From contig OY747710.1 of assembly GCA_963556495.2 (NCBI GenBank), positions 41,117,000 to 41,180,999 of the forward strand: 64,000 bases of DNA, in the 5' to 3' direction. The DNA comes from Valencia hispanica. Its lineage: Eukaryota; Chordata; Actinopteri; Cyprinodontiformes; Valenciidae. The notes beneath the pieces are model-generated. The model was not told where the DNA came from. It saw only the letters and a list, made by a program, of their open reading frames with translations, and ran no database searches. Of this stretch, positions 45,009 through 57,383 are shown one piece after another. Numbering within the stretch: position 1 is the first letter of the stretch; each line of letters begins with the position of its first letter. The position numbers and the translations under genes were made by a program.

Positions 45009-46133
45009 GAGGTACTGGAAGGAGGAAATGGAAGGAGTATGGCACAACTGTAAACCTACCAAGACAAGGCCGTCCACCTAAACTCACAGGCCGAACAAGG
45101 AGAGCACTGATCAGAAATGCAGCCAAGAGGCCCATGGTGACTCTGGACGAGCTGCAGAGATCTACAGCTCAGGTGGGGGAATCTGTCCATAGGACAACTG
45201 TTAGTCGTGCACTGCACAAAGTTGGCCTTTATGGAAGAGTGGCAAGAAGAAAGCCATTGTTAAAGGAAAACCATAAGAAGTCCCGTTTGCAGTTTGCCAC
45301 AAGCCATGTGGGGGACACAGCAAACATGTGGAAGAAGGTGCTCTGGTCAGATGAGACCAAAATGGAACTTTTTGGCCAAAATGCAAAACGCTATGTGTGG
45401 CGGAAAACTAACACTGCACATCACTCTGAACACACCATCCCCACTGTCAAATATGGTGGTGGCAGCATCATGCTCTGGGGGTGCTTCTCTTCAGCAGGGA
45501 CAGGGAAGCTGGTCAGAGTTGATGGGAAGATGGATGGAGCCAAATACAGGGCAATCTTGGAAGAAAACCTCTTGGAGTCTGCAAAAGACTTGAGACTGGG
45601 GCGGAGGTTCACCTTCCAGCAGGACAACGACCCTAAACATAAAGCCAGGGTAACAATGGAATGGTTTAAAACAAAACATATCCATGTGTTAGAATGGCCC
45701 AGTCAAAGTCCAGATCTAAATCCAATCGAGAATCTGTGGCAAGATCTAAAAACTGCTGTTCACAAACGCTGTCCATCTAATCTGACTGAGCTGGACCTGT
45801 TTTGCAAAGAAGAATGGGCAAGAATTTCAGTCTCTAGATGTGCAAAGCTGGTAGAGACATACCCTAAAAGACTGGCAGCTGTAATTGCAGCAAAAGGTGG
45901 TTCTACAAAGTATTGACTCAGGGGGCTGAATAATTACGCACACCGAACTTTTCAGTTATTTATTTGTAAAAAATGTTTGGAATCATTTATGATTTTCGTT
46001 CCACTTCTATCGTGTACACCTCTTTGTATTGGTCTTTCACGTGGAATTCCAATAAAACTGATTCATGTTTGTGGCTGTAATGTGACAAACTGTAGAAAAG
46101 TTCAAGGGGGCCGAATACTTTTGCAAGCCACTG
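45009..46133 (+). mobile_element. Tc1-like transposon, 5'-truncated copy
   Basis: From about 45020 the sequence is almost identical to 61710-62809. The 3' terminal repeat GAATACTTTTGCAAGCCACTG ends at 46133 and is followed by TA. The 5' end, including the left terminal repeat and the start of the transposase gene, is missing. Without the left repeat it cannot be moved as a normal element. Confidence 0.9.
45020..45916 (+). pseudogene. Tc1 transposase, DD34E, N-terminally truncated but otherwise open
   Basis: The frame is open from W-K-E-Y-G-T-T-V at about 45025, through the second helix-turn-helix (P-P-K-L-T-G-R-T-R-R), an M-V-T-L-D at 45134, to TGA at 45914-45916. The whole DDE catalytic domain is intact: Asp in L-W-S-D-E-T-K, Asp in F-Q-Q-D-N-D-P-K-H, Glu in N-P-I-E-N-L-W with 34 residues between the last two. 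The first helix-turn-helix, needed to bind the terminal repeats, is absent. So it encodes a catalytically plausible but DNA-binding-deficient remnant, probably unexpressed since the 5' UTR is gone. Confidence 0.85.
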
Positions 46134-46135
46134 TA

Positions 46136-46496
46136 TACTGACTGTATATGCCAACCACCATCAACAATCATGTCAAAACTGCCTAGTCAAGCATTTAGTA
46201 AACGAGAAGTAAAATACATTGCGTTATTATCTCTGTGCTTCTATTTTATTTACATATAAATAATCAAAGCTAGAGACTAAAGCCAGCAACACATTTATGA
46301 AAAGTTGCTTATATCCCCATCACACTGCAATGTACCTGCATGGCATTTAGCATTGCCATCCTACTCATCTGATATTGCCGGAAACACTTTGATCACAAGA
46401 TACGGGAGGCTGCTATGGATTTTTTGAACATTTCAAAAAAATACAGTGGAATGAATGCTGCAACTTAGAGACACCCATGCAGAAGCTATGGAAAGA
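46136..46496. other. Unassigned sequence
   Basis: Nothing recognisable between the Tc1 end and the Rex3-like tail. Confidence 0.3.
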
Positions 46497-46620
46497 TCCA
46501 TCTATCCATCCATTATCTGTACCCGTCCATCCTGTGCAGGGTTGTTGGGGGGCTGGTGCCGATCTGCAGTCACGGGGCGAGAGGTGAGGTACGTCCTTGA
46601 TCTGTCGCCAGTCCATTGCA
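46497..46620 (-). mobile_element. RTE/Rex3-like LINE 3' tail
   Basis: On the minus strand: GGACTGGCGACAGATCAAGG, CTCTCGCCCCGTGACTGC and a terminal GATGGAT repeat (46497-46514). The GGCGAC...CTCTCGCCC and GATG-tail combination is typical of Rex3/RTE 3' ends in fish. No coding region is present. Confidence 0.55.
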
Positions 46621-47455
46621 GGCTATGAAAACAATGACCTGATAATATGATTGTTTAATCTCATGGTACTCGATGCAGACACTGTCCTATACCAAATATT
46701 CTCTCATTTTAGCATGCAGAATGTTTTCAGTGGTTCCAAAAGAGTGGCAGTCTGAACTATTTTTGAATTAGTTCAGCTAATACTTATCTGACCTCTTGGG
46801 GAAGCTCATAGACTCCATTTAAGGCATTGGACCATCATCACAAGAAGGTCAGACGAACATTAAAAATGGGAAAGAAAACAGAGACAGGGATGTTATAGTA
46901 AAATTAATTTATTTTGTCCTGATGCAGTAGCAGACTGAACCTTTTTGATCTCAATAAACACGTTAAGCCCAAAATGGGGGCACATTAAAGCAACACCCAT
47001 GCTTCAAAGGTGTGACAGGACTTAACGTTTCACAACATGAGCTTACAGTAAGTTTTTAGGAGAGCTTTGGAAGCATGTTTACCATTGTATTGCAGCTGAG
47101 TATTCAGCAGTTGCTTCATTCACTAAATGGGAATTGCATCCTCCTATCTGCTCTGCGGCTGGTCGATGTGGCTTAAAAATAAAATATCAGATTTTTTTCC
47201 TTTTCCTTACTTAAAAAGGAATTACAAATGACAGAATAGTTAAACAATTGCTTTTATTTCAGTCATTCCTTCCAGGAGTTGTCTTAAATTTAGCTAAATA
47301 CAAGCTGTAAAACATGCTTATAAAACAAGATAGTAGACCTTAAGTAGAACTTAAAGCATATTTTTTTTACTTCTCCATCAGCAGGGGTGCGGAGACATGC
47401 AGCGCCATTATCCGTCAACACAAGGGCTCTCTGATGGCTACGCAAGCACGGACAA
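46621..47455. other. Unassigned sequence
   Basis: Nothing recognisable. Confidence 0.3.
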
Positions 47456-47993
47456 AAGTGGTGGGTGGATCGATCCAAATATCGATAGTATCGATACCAA
47501 GTCGGTATCTGTATCGGATCGATACTAGCCTTGTGAGATTGATTCTTTACTTTAAGTTCCACTCTTGTTTGCAATGCTGCGGTTTCGGCAAAGAGGAAAC
47601 AGCCAAGTCGCCGGACTCGCCGCTCCTGTGTCCCCCTCCCCCCCTCTTGTTTTTAGATGTCACGCCGTTACGTGACTTAGACACAGTATTTGTTTGTTTT
47701 AATTTGTTTACTGGTTTGCGCGCCATTTTTTAAAATATGTTTGAGAAATTTGATAATAAATAATTTTCTATTTAAATATAAACTTTGTCCTGGTTTTTAA
47801 CTGTTAAATAATACAAAAGGAAACATCACAAAAAACACTTCAAGTCATGAAAATTAATTGAGATTTAGCAATTCAGTGACGCATCCACCTTATTTATTGA
47901 AAAGTATCGGTATCTGTATCGGTATCTGTGATACTGGCCCGTATTTACTTGGTATTGGATCAATACCAAAATATGCAGTATCGCACACCACTA
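47456..47993. mobile_element. hAT-like MITE (approximate ends)
   Basis: The left end (AGTGGTGGGTGGATCGATCC) and the inverted right end (TAGTGGTGTGCGATACTG) are similar, and both are followed by ATCGATA/GGTATC-rich subterminal repeats. ACAAAAG on the left and ACAAATG on the right may be target-site remnants. No transposase. Confidence 0.55.
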
Positions 47994-49555
47994 ACAAATG
48001 GAGTAAAGCCCAATTTATTAATTATCCGTCAAACGCAACGGAGAGCACACGTCTGTCATTGGTCAGCCAGACATCAGCCCCAAATCATTTCACCAGAACG
48101 GTGCTCTATAGTCGATGTAATTAGTAGTTAATGCAGCTTTTGGGGACTAGATGCTTAATATTGCAAGGCCAGTTTAACTAATATGGTCTTTTGGTGATTT
48201 TGAACACCATAAGGAGTAGAGAAAAACAAAACAGACTGCCGTGTTTGTTTACATGCGTTTTTAGAGTATTCTATGAGCTGAACTTCTGGTGAAAAGCATT
48301 CCAGCTCAATCAAAACTCGCTCTCTGTTGGCCATTGCTCCTTGAGTGGATGAGCGTTTACAAGCTGGAGTAAATAAACCGTTGTCGACCAGAGACGTCAC
48401 TGCAATAGTAGGCAGACCAGCCAGAAAAAGTCTGCACCCCTGGTTGGGAATTGCTGTGTAACACTGACACACCAACAGAGAAGTATCAAAGGAAAACGTC
48501 TCCGTCAATATGTGTGCATGTGGGTGTAACCTTGCTGACGGAGAAGTATAAACTAGGCTTGTGATGTGCCCAATTTTTAACATGTTCCTCGAAAGCTACT
48601 GAGAGGACAAGCCTGTGATCAGTCAGCGTGCTGCTTCCTTTAAATTTTTCAACAGCACCAACAATTAAAAAGTGAGTGCTCAAGATATCTAGCAGCAGAC
48701 ATGGACCAGCTTGAAGAAGATCTTGCATAATGAGTATTAAGTGTCCGTTAAAATAGCAAGTCAGGTGCTTTTTTAACATATTTGTGCACGGAAAGCTCCT
48801 TTGAGTATTAAACGAGGCAGAAGTTGTTCCAGTAAAGAGTTTTGGTGTAAAAGCAAAGTAGATACACTCCTGGCGACTAGAGACATGACAGTTATGGAAA
48901 ACTTGTTCAGGGCAGAACTTGTATTTTATTATTTGCTGCCTATGCGCCTTCTTTATTAATACCACCCTCAACCGACCATATGGCCCTCATCAAAAATCAT
49001 CTCCGAAATGCAGAATTTCTATCCCAATTGTTCATTTTTTTGATTCTCTGATTTTGATGCATTGTGGGTTTTTCAGTTGAAACCATATCTGAACTACATC
49101 TAAGATTTATTATTTTCCTCCTAATAGTACAGTAAAAAAAAAACTAAGCTGGAACTTTATGTTTCCATTGGCGTTATCTGATGCACCTCATTACCAGTAC
49201 AGATATAGGTTTCTGAATCTTTCTGAAAAAAAGCCTACATGAGAGCACATCCCCGTCTGTGATGATCTTGTGTCAGGGTTCAGTGTCATTTCAGCCAGAG
49301 CTGATAAATTACTTCCTCCTTGAGTAATACGATTGCTTCAGGTTACATTTTAGAGGCAGGAGCAGAGTGTGATGATTGGCAAAGGATTTCTGAAGTACTC
49401 CCTAGCCTCGTAGCTATATTGATCATGTGGGAGTGGTAGTTATCTCATGCTACTGCACATGCAATCAAAAATGAAAGGACTATTCTTTGTTACAATATAT
49501 TTTTTTGCTCATGTAAAAACCACTTCATGTTTTGTTAACTTTGCAACAATCCATT
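47994..49555. other. Unassigned sequence
   Basis: No gene or named repeat recognised. Minus-strand open frames at 48155-48971 have no protein-family features. Confidence 0.3.
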
Positions 49556-49720
49556 TTCTATACATTTTCTATAACTCTATACATATTAGGGTAATTTAGA
49601 GTGACCAATAAATCTAAATGACATTGTTTTGGAGTGGGGTAGGAAGCAGGGGTAACCAACCCAAAACCAGTGTGCATCCCGCAAACATTCTAATGTTATG
49701 TGTGGTATCCATATCGGTTG
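49556..49720 (+). repeat. Decayed interspersed repeat
   Basis: GGGTAATTTAGAGTGACCAA, GGAGTGGGGTAGGAAGCAGG and TGCATCCCGCAAACATTC follow the order of a very common vertebrate/teleost repeat block. 61100-61205 appears to be the same block in the opposite orientation. Confidence 0.45.
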
Positions 49721-50139
49721 TTTTTACTACACATAAAAACTAGTGAAAATATTGCATTTCTTAGTTGAAAATATTTCATTGTTTGAACAGTTGTTATAAG
49801 GTGGCTTGATGCTTATGAATCATGTGTGTTTAGTATAGAGATGTCCGATATTATTGGCCAATATTGGTTTTCTAATATAATGGAAAAAATGGGAACAGGT
49901 TTGTACACTTTTAATGACACAACTTTTGTACCTTGTATGAAAGATACCTTGCACAGCATGTTATACCTCAAACTCTTCAGCTACTTCTCCTCTCACTCAA
50001 AATATCAAAAATATGACAGATCCAAGGTATAGTTTTTGAGATATTTTTGTAAGTATAAGTTTGTTTGGTAAAACTCGCAATATATCCTCTGGCTTCTTCA
50101 TTTCTGAGCCAAACATGAACATTTAGGTAGATTTATATC

Positions 50140-50150
50140 GGCATTATTGA
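50140..50150 (+). repeat. 11-bp L1 target-site duplication, left
   Basis: GGCATTATTGA, exact partner of 51229-51239. Confidence 0.9.
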
Positions 50151-51228
50151 TTTTTTTTTTTTTTTTTTTCACGTGTCCTGTTTGGATGTGTGGAGCTCAG
50201 AATTGGTGTCTGAGTACCAAGTAGAAGCCCAACAGATTTACTTTCACAAGCGGAGCAGTACAGCTTTTGCTATAGTACTCCACTTGATTTATGTGTGAAA
50301 AATCTTTATTATGAATTGTTGGGGTTTTTATTTCCTGATGTTATGGACACGGAGACGGAAAATTAAGGAGAAGAAAGAAGGAAGATGAAGAAGAGAGGTA
50401 GGAAACAAAATGTCATGAGAGAGGGTGAGTTGAAAATACAAGAGAGGAAGGGGAACAAAGAAAACACAGGAAAACATTGAAGTCTGCCTCCATACCCACA
50501 GGACGGCAGAGAGAGGGGGAAAAACAAAACACGAAAAAGGAACATCGACAAAACCAACCAAACATTGTGAACTTAAGAAGTACACAACCACATCACACAA
50601 AAATAGATATAAAAATACAACAACAACGTCACAGAAAAACTCATGGTACCGATTAATCAAGCTCTAGTAATGATAACCTCAGCCCAAGAATATATCCTTA
50701 AACACCAGAGACCCCACATCAATGTGTGTGTGTTAGCATGCTGGTGCATATAAGGTTTCTCCATAAGAGTGTTCGATAGCTGGTGTGAGCAGGCATCAAT
50801 CCGTCCCCCAGGAATCGATGCAGACATGAAGGAGATCGGAGCAAAGACATCCAAAGGACCGCCAGAGCCCCAGGCGGACCCGGGCGGGGCCGACCGCATC
50901 CCCCAAGAGAGGAGAAAAGGAGAACCCCAGCGGAACATCCAGCGGCCACTATGCAGGGGCCCGGGGGGCAGCAGTGACGAGCCCACGGGCTCCGGCAGGG
51001 ACCCGACAAGGGACCGGCCGACGAGGGGCCCCCGGCACTGCACGGGCCGCGGCCGGCCGCCACGCGACGCCTCCGCCCTAGGCCAATCCCCACCGCCAAC
51101 ATCCCAGCGCCCCACCAATAGCCGCAGGGGACGGACAGCATCCCCAGGCCGGGCTCAGTCAGCATCTGGACGCCAAGTTGTACCAGCTCCCGGGTCCTGA
51201 TCCCGCGCAACGCAGGGTGCCGAGACCA
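50151..51228 (-). mobile_element. L1-clade LINE, 5'-truncated copy (3' UTR only)
   Basis: Sequence matches 6331-7340 of the large L1, from the poly-A (T-run at 50151-50171) into the G-rich 3' UTR. It is flanked by an 11-bp duplication GGCATTATTGA (50140-50150 and 51229-51239). The 5' junction shares GGCAT with the LINE itself, so microhomology probably guided second-strand joining. It retains about 90 bp (50905-50996) that are absent from the large copy. Confidence 0.9.
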
Positions 51229-51239
51229 GGCATTATTGA
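51229..51239 (+). repeat. 11-bp L1 target-site duplication, right
   Basis: GGCATTATTGA, exact partner of 50140-50150. Confidence 0.9.
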
Positions 51240-51325
51240 GTTTATATATCCGTAACAGAAATTTAGATTTAGACTATATCTCTATATCGAGTATCGATAA
51301 GAAAGCTCATATTGAACAGCCCCAG

Positions 51326-52736
51326 TTTAGTATTTTTGTAATTCTTCTCCACCATGTTATTCCCTTAAAATATTATCTTGCCACAAAATAAAAAACATAA
51401 ACTACCCCAAAACGCCTAGTATGACACAATCCATTGAGTTGCTTTTTGTATAATCTTTAAAAAAAAATCAAAAATTAATGCTGTAAATCAATGTATCCTC
51501 CTGGGTTTAAAGCAGGTTAATAAAACATAAGGTCATACTGGCATTGTGTGTTCAAGACTGTTAAAACTGTGAACTGACACTGATCGTACTCAGGTGGACC
51601 GAGAGAGATTGGACGGATGAAAATGTCTGAGCTGCAGGTGTCAAAAAAAGAAGAGTTTGGGGAATAGTGCTCTTTTTGGACAGCTACTCAAATGATTCTT
51701 TATGACTCTCCCACAAGTTGAGGGAGAGCCAGATCACTAGATTAACTAAAGGTTGATCAATAGCTAGAGGAAAAGAAGAACCCATTAGGGAGTCAAGGGA
51801 AATCCCCTGGATGGAATCCAATTCCCTCACTAGCCAAGTAGTAATATTACATCTTCAAGACTGTGACCAGTAGTTCAAGAACAGATATTAGCTGCCCAGT
51901 AATGGAAGTAGAAGTTAGGAAGCACCAATATACCTTTACATTTAGTGCATTTTTCCCTAATTTTGCAATCCACTTCTGTGTAATTTATGCTTGCAAACTT
52001 ATAAATGGAAGCCTAACTTTGTTGAATTCTGTAGAATGAATAAAGCACACATGGAATATGTACAGCATATGTATAGGGAATGTTTAAAGCTTCTTTGGTG
52101 TGTCTAGAAGAAGAAATCAACTGAACCCAGCATGAAGTGTGTGTGCCAAAACTTAGTTCAAGTTGGACGGAATTTTATAAAAGTTTTCTCAGCATGAACA
52201 GCAGCAGCAACATCACACCGGGCCGCTTTTTGATGAGAAGAAACTGCTGCTTAGTATAAGGTTTGTATTTCCCTTGAGTTTAGATTCTTAATTACAGCTT
52301 GCAATATTCGACCTTTCGGGAATGTGGTTTTATGTTCTGCTTTTGCGAAAGCCAAATTTTAAGTAAGTAGTCTGTTTGAATGCTGGGCTTTCCTTCATTG
52401 ATTCATGAATCTCTGTTTGTTTTTATTACGGCCCGCTGCTTTTCACGTTAAACTCGTGCCTCACCACGGGTGCATCCAGCTGAGCTTTTGCCTGCGGTTG
52501 TGTGTTCTCCTGCTCTAATGAAAATCCCAAAAACCTGAAACCAACATAAAAAGGCAACTGTTAATTTGTTCACTTCCAGCAGCTCCACTCCTGTCCATGT
52601 GTTTGGGAGCTTCTGGCACCTGTTGGGGTTTTTTTTCATGGTAAGACGGAGCCAAGCCGCCCTCCTCACCATCAGGGCAATGGGTTTTGGGAGAAAAGAA
52701 CTCAAACTGTTTCTCTATGTTTTCAAATCCTTCCAA
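51326..52736. other. Unassigned sequence
   Basis: AT-rich, no recognisable gene or repeat. Confidence 0.3.
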
Positions 52737-53040
52737 GCGTTTTCACACATTTGTTAGGTTTCAGCCACATGTCTCAACGTATTTTTTCTGCAATTTATGT
52801 GACAGACCATCACAAAGTAGTGCATAATGTAAAGATGGGGGGAAATAATACAAGGTTTTCAAATACAAAATAAAAGGTATAGTATCCATTTGTATCCAGC
52901 CCCTTTACTCTGATACCTTTGATAAAATCCAATGCTACTAAAAGCCTAAAAATCTCCTAATTAGGGAAAAGTGATTTTGTCTCTGTTGAAAAGAATCCAG
53001 CTGTTGTGGAAAAACCAAAGCTACAGGTTTCCCCAGAGGG
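52737..53040 (+). mobile_element. Tc1-like relic, 5' end only
   Basis: GTGACAGACCATCACAAAGTA, then GTATCCAGCCCCTTTACTC and AAATCCAATGC match the 5' untranslated part of the Tc1 family also present at 39136-39716. It ends before the transposase gene. Confidence 0.65.
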
Positions 53041-54920
53041 AGGGACTGAGCAGTGAGCTCCTGTACCCCTGCAATCCCGAGAACCTAATCAGCTGGAACT
53101 AAGAAAAGAATGGTCTGCCATTTATTAAACACCTGAGTATCAACCAATAAGGTAACCTCTTGGCCTCCATGAATCTTCCGACCTTTTCCATTTGTGTCTT
53201 TCCCTCAGTTACTATCTGCGTTCTCCAAGATTTCCTCCCATGCTCTTCCCTGGAATCCCTCTGCTGTGAAGCTTCCTGGATCCACTCCTCAGATTCCCTC
53301 ATGCAATATCTTCCTGCACAACTTACCCTCTTTGACTGGTAACTGGCAGCTCCTTTCTTTTGGACAATTCGAGTTCCTACCTGTCCCCCCCTCCGGCGCT
53401 CTATCGCGACCTTCCTCGGTAACACAACTGTAGGACTCAGCAAACCCCAGAGATCAACACTTCTTGGACTCCAAATGTTAAGAACAGATCATGCATTTGC
53501 ATTCTACAACACTCTCTAGACTAATTGTTCCACTCACCACCCTGCTGCCGCCAGGGCCCTGCAGAGACCTTTAGAGGGGCAGGTGCCCAAAGTTAAAAAG
53601 GGGCACATAACAACAACAACATAACTTTCAGTATATCATCCAGAATAACAACAACCGATATTCATCAAGAATATAATACAGAATTGCAACATAATATATG
53701 AACGTCATCAGACTGGGAACATGCAAAGGAAAAGTAGCCTTATTTTTGTATCTGATGGGGTACAATGTTGCTGTGGAGATGATGCTGCTGGGCTGTGTTG
53801 ATCTGAGACTGTGACAGTAAAAAGACCACAGGAGAGCTGGTAGCTTATTCAACAAGTTTTCTAAAGTAAATCATGAAATAATTTAACTGGCTGCTGTGTC
53901 TCACTAAATAAAACATATTATCTGACTGGTTAATCTCCACAGCAACTCAGCTGCAGACAGATTTAAAGATCAACAAAGCTCAGAAGGGCTAACTCTACTT
54001 TTCTATAGTAGTGTTAATACCTCTGAAAGATTTTGATTTTTTAAGCAGAGAGATTAAATACATTTATGATATCTTCAACACACAGCCATGAGGTGAAAAT
54101 ATGAATAACATTTCAAATAATCTAAATATAAAAACTATACACGTGTATAAATATCAAATTTTTGACATTTTCATTTATCAAATTGTGGCAAGTCAGGCTT
54201 TCCATATATGCTACGGCCCAAATTGTTCGTAAAGTATTTTTTTAGGCTACTCTGACATTTTTAGATGTGAGCTGCAAAAGCTATGGGCCAAACCTTCCTT
54301 TAGAAGCTAAGATTCTACAGCTGTAACTTCATTTCATTCACGGCAACTCATCTCCAGCCCAGATACTGTGTGCAGCGGTGAGATTGTGCCTGGTAATGTT
54401 AGCTGAAAGGAGTGGAGACCAAACCAAAAATAGGCTGTCTTTATATCAAAGATATGGAGACTGCCTGACCCTGAGCGGAGGGACCGACTCAGGCTGAATA
54501 TTTTTTTCTCCCGGCCTGTAGTGCAACGAGCAGTTTGTTGCTAAAGAGTAGCCTAATAAACTGAAAGTCAGAAGTTTTCTCTGCGGCCAAACCACTTTTG
54601 TGTTTGGGGAGGGGGACGAGGGGGATCTGACACCAATACTGCAAGGACCATTGGGAAAATAAAATAAAACGGTTTTATGCAACTATTCTCAAAATATTCG
54701 TGGCTATAATTTGATAGTACTAGTACTCCTGTGTAGTATAGTATACCCTACTTCCTGGTCTTACTGCAGCCTCACTCGCAAAGCAAAGCAGCTCAGGACA
54801 TGTAGGTAGAGGCACGTGAACTATCAGCATTGATTGACGGATCATCATGTGACTGATGGCATCCAGATCATTTTACTTATCTAAATTGTTATTAATAGTT
54901 AACTGTTACTGTTGACTGTG
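53041..54920. other. Unassigned sequence
   Basis: No gene recognised. A CAGGGCCCTGCAGAGACC...GGGGCAGGTG block at about 53550-53610 looks like a piece of a dispersed repeat. Confidence 0.3.
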
Positions 54921-55041
54921 ATTGACTGGCGACTTGTCCAGGGTGTACCCCCACCTCTCGCCCGATGATTGTTGGAGATAAGCACCAGCCCCCTGTAACC
55001 CTCCATAGGATTAGACAGTATAAATAACAGATGGATGGATG
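54921..55041 (+). mobile_element. RTE/Rex3-like LINE 3' tail
   Basis: GGCGACTTGTCCAGGGTGTA, CACCTCTCGCCC, CACCAGCCCCCTG and a terminal GATGGATGGATG repeat, in the order expected of a Rex3/RTE 3' end. Plus orientation, opposite to 46497-46620. Confidence 0.6.
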
Positions 55042-55950
55042 TTACTGTTGCAGGTGCCTGAGCAAATACAGCATTAATTGAAGAAGTAGCCAGAAGGTCA
55101 ATGGTAGCTCTTGAGGAGTTAAGGTGGGCAAATCTGATCACAGGACAACTATTATATGCCTTCTTGGCAAATCTGGCCTTTATGGAGGAGTTGCATGAGA
55201 AAACCCAATGACAGAAACCCATAAGAAGTCCAGATTAAAGTTTGCCACAAGCTGTTCAGTGAACATGTGGAGATAGGTGCTCCAGTCAGTTGAGATCAAA
55301 ATTGAACTTTCTGAGCAATATGTAAACCGCTATGTGCGGCAAGAAACTTTCATACAACCCCCGAAATGAAATGGAAATAGAATCATGCCACCGGGGTCTT
55401 CAGCAGGCACAGACAAGACAGTCTGAGCTAAATAGAAGACAGATAAGTTAGGAAACTCTAATTATTAGAGTCTGCAAAATACCTGAACCTGGGGGGGAGG
55501 TCCAGTTTTCAGAACCGTAAACGCACAGCCAGAGCTAACATGGAACGATTTAGAGCAAAGCACATTCAGAGTTAAAATGCTCTGATCAATTTCCCGACCT
55601 AAATCCAATTGAGAATCAAGACTAGATAAATGATGCGCTCAGATGCTCCCAATCCAATCTGACTGATGCTTTAGGTATTAGATGTGTAAAGTTCTAGACA
55701 TGCCTCAAAATATTTGAGGCTGTGATCGCACAAAAGGGTGGTTCTATAATTCATCCGTCCACAGGAGATGAAAACAAATGCATTCATACTTCTTAGGTTT
55801 TTATTTGTAAAACAAAGGTCTTATTTTCTTTTCACCTTACAGTTGTGCGATATACTGTCCTTATCACATAATAGTGCAAAGAATAAAAATGCATTGAAAT
55901 TTGTGATTTTAATGTGACAAAATGAAATGTAAACATGCAGTTGGATATTC
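55042..55950 (+). mobile_element. Tc1-like relic with decayed transposase
   Basis: Alignable by eye with 61780-62760: GAGGAGTTAAGGTGGGCAAA..., CCATAAGAAGTCCAGATTAA, TTTGCCACAAGC, GAACATGTGGAGATAGGTGC (K-K-V-L region), ACCGCTATGTGCGGCAAGAA, then CTAAATCCAATTGAGAATC (the N-P-I-E catalytic Glu). Many stops and deletions. Both terminal repeats are unrecognisable, so it is much older than the copies at 45009 and 61230. Confidence 0.75.
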
Positions 55951-57383
55951 TGGAATGCTGGAAAAGACTTAGCTATATTAGCCAGCAGAAGACATGGTAA
56001 CTCTTAAGGTCAGCTGTGATCACAGCCATTCATTTAAACCTCCAATGCAAAATCCCAAATAATTGTGTAGGATTTCTTTTGCCGAGTGAAAATAGTGAAC
56101 GTATTTCTGAAAACGCTCACATCAAAGTACCTGGTTTTGTAAGTAGCGCATAAAATGAAGCTCTCTGAGCCTCCAGGTGATGATCGATTCTCCCGATTTC
56201 CCTTTTCACCTCCACCCTCACTCAGTGCTCCTGCTGTCCCCAAGGAGCTGGAGTAACATCTGAGGATGATCAGAGAGAGCATATTCATACCTTAGCTGTG
56301 CAGGGGCCCAACTGATGCAGCAACAGAACACCGGAGAGGATCATCAAACACTATACGTGCGGTCCTGGCAGGATGACTCACGCTAGCTTATGTATTGGTC
56401 ACTGCAGGGCTTCCGTTTTGGAGTCCACCGTTGCATTTCAGAGGATCGGCTTTCCGAGGCTGAATTCCACATGTGCGTGTAAATGTCTGTTACTTTTATG
56501 TCGAGCCGGACCAGCAGGTGTTATCTGTTACTTCAAAATGAACATGCCTTTCCCTCACAACATGAGACAGATAAATGGTTTAGGGCAAAAAGGACAGAAG
56601 TAGGGGGATAAACAAGGCTGAGCTCATACATAGGCTTTGGTCTGGAGGATCATTTCATGCAGAGTCATGCTGAACCTTTGATTTTAATACTTTAATGTAA
56701 GCCAGAGGATGTTTTTTTTTTGCTGCTAATATGTGTTTTTGATGCTTTGCTATCAATTTAAGTTCCTGTATAAACAAGATCTATAAGCGAAGGACGTCCT
56801 TGTACTTTGTTTTCATTTGACCTCAGTAATCCTTTGAGCTGGCTTTTGCTCAACTTCAAACCACGTTTAGTCCATTTGTATAATACAAGACATTAGGAAA
56901 ATTTCTGCTTTGTCAAGGGCAGACACTTGCTTGAATCACGTTAAATCCAATAATGCACCATTTACAAATGTAATATACAGATGTTGTTTTGGGCCGTGGG
57001 CCTAACTATCATATCAGGCTCATTGGATGAGTCACCCCTCAGAAAATCAATGCAATCTTAATTTTCACACTGGCATCAGTATCAACTATTTGCTTCTTTT
57101 ATACATTATACATATTTCCAAATGGTTATCCGTGGTCCATCTAGTTCGATCTGCAGCTCTCTGAATCATGGAGCGGAGAAGTTAATAAAACTTCTGGTAA
57201 AATAAATGAACAATCACTCCTTTTGGAGGATGTTCCGTCGCTCCTTTTACTTCAAAGGTATTACACAGATTTATTCAGAAGAGTTATCTATGAAATCTTT
57301 GTGTGATTTGCATTCCTAAAACAAATACCTGCACAAGTCTAATGCAAATTAACAGGGAAGTCCATATTTGCAAGTGAATTTGC
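55951..57383. other. Unassigned sequence
   Basis: No recognisable gene or repeat. Short open frames only. Confidence 0.3.

Larger units (their letters stand above)
49836..51325. mobile_element. hAT-like relic hosting a truncated L1 copy (approximate)
   Basis: TAGAGATGTCCGATATTATT at the left is a hAT-type terminal sequence, and the right side (~51290-51325) carries ATATCGAG/TATCGATA-rich sequence ending AACAGCCCCAG. The two ends do not form a clear inverted pair, so this may be two overlapping relics. Removing the L1 insertion joins GGCATTATTGA to GTTTATATATCC. Confidence 0.4.

Noticed and set aside
47290..47733. Overlapping open frames near 47.3-47.7 kb as a gene
   Set aside because: They fall across the ATCGATA-rich end of a hAT-like MITE and have no protein features.
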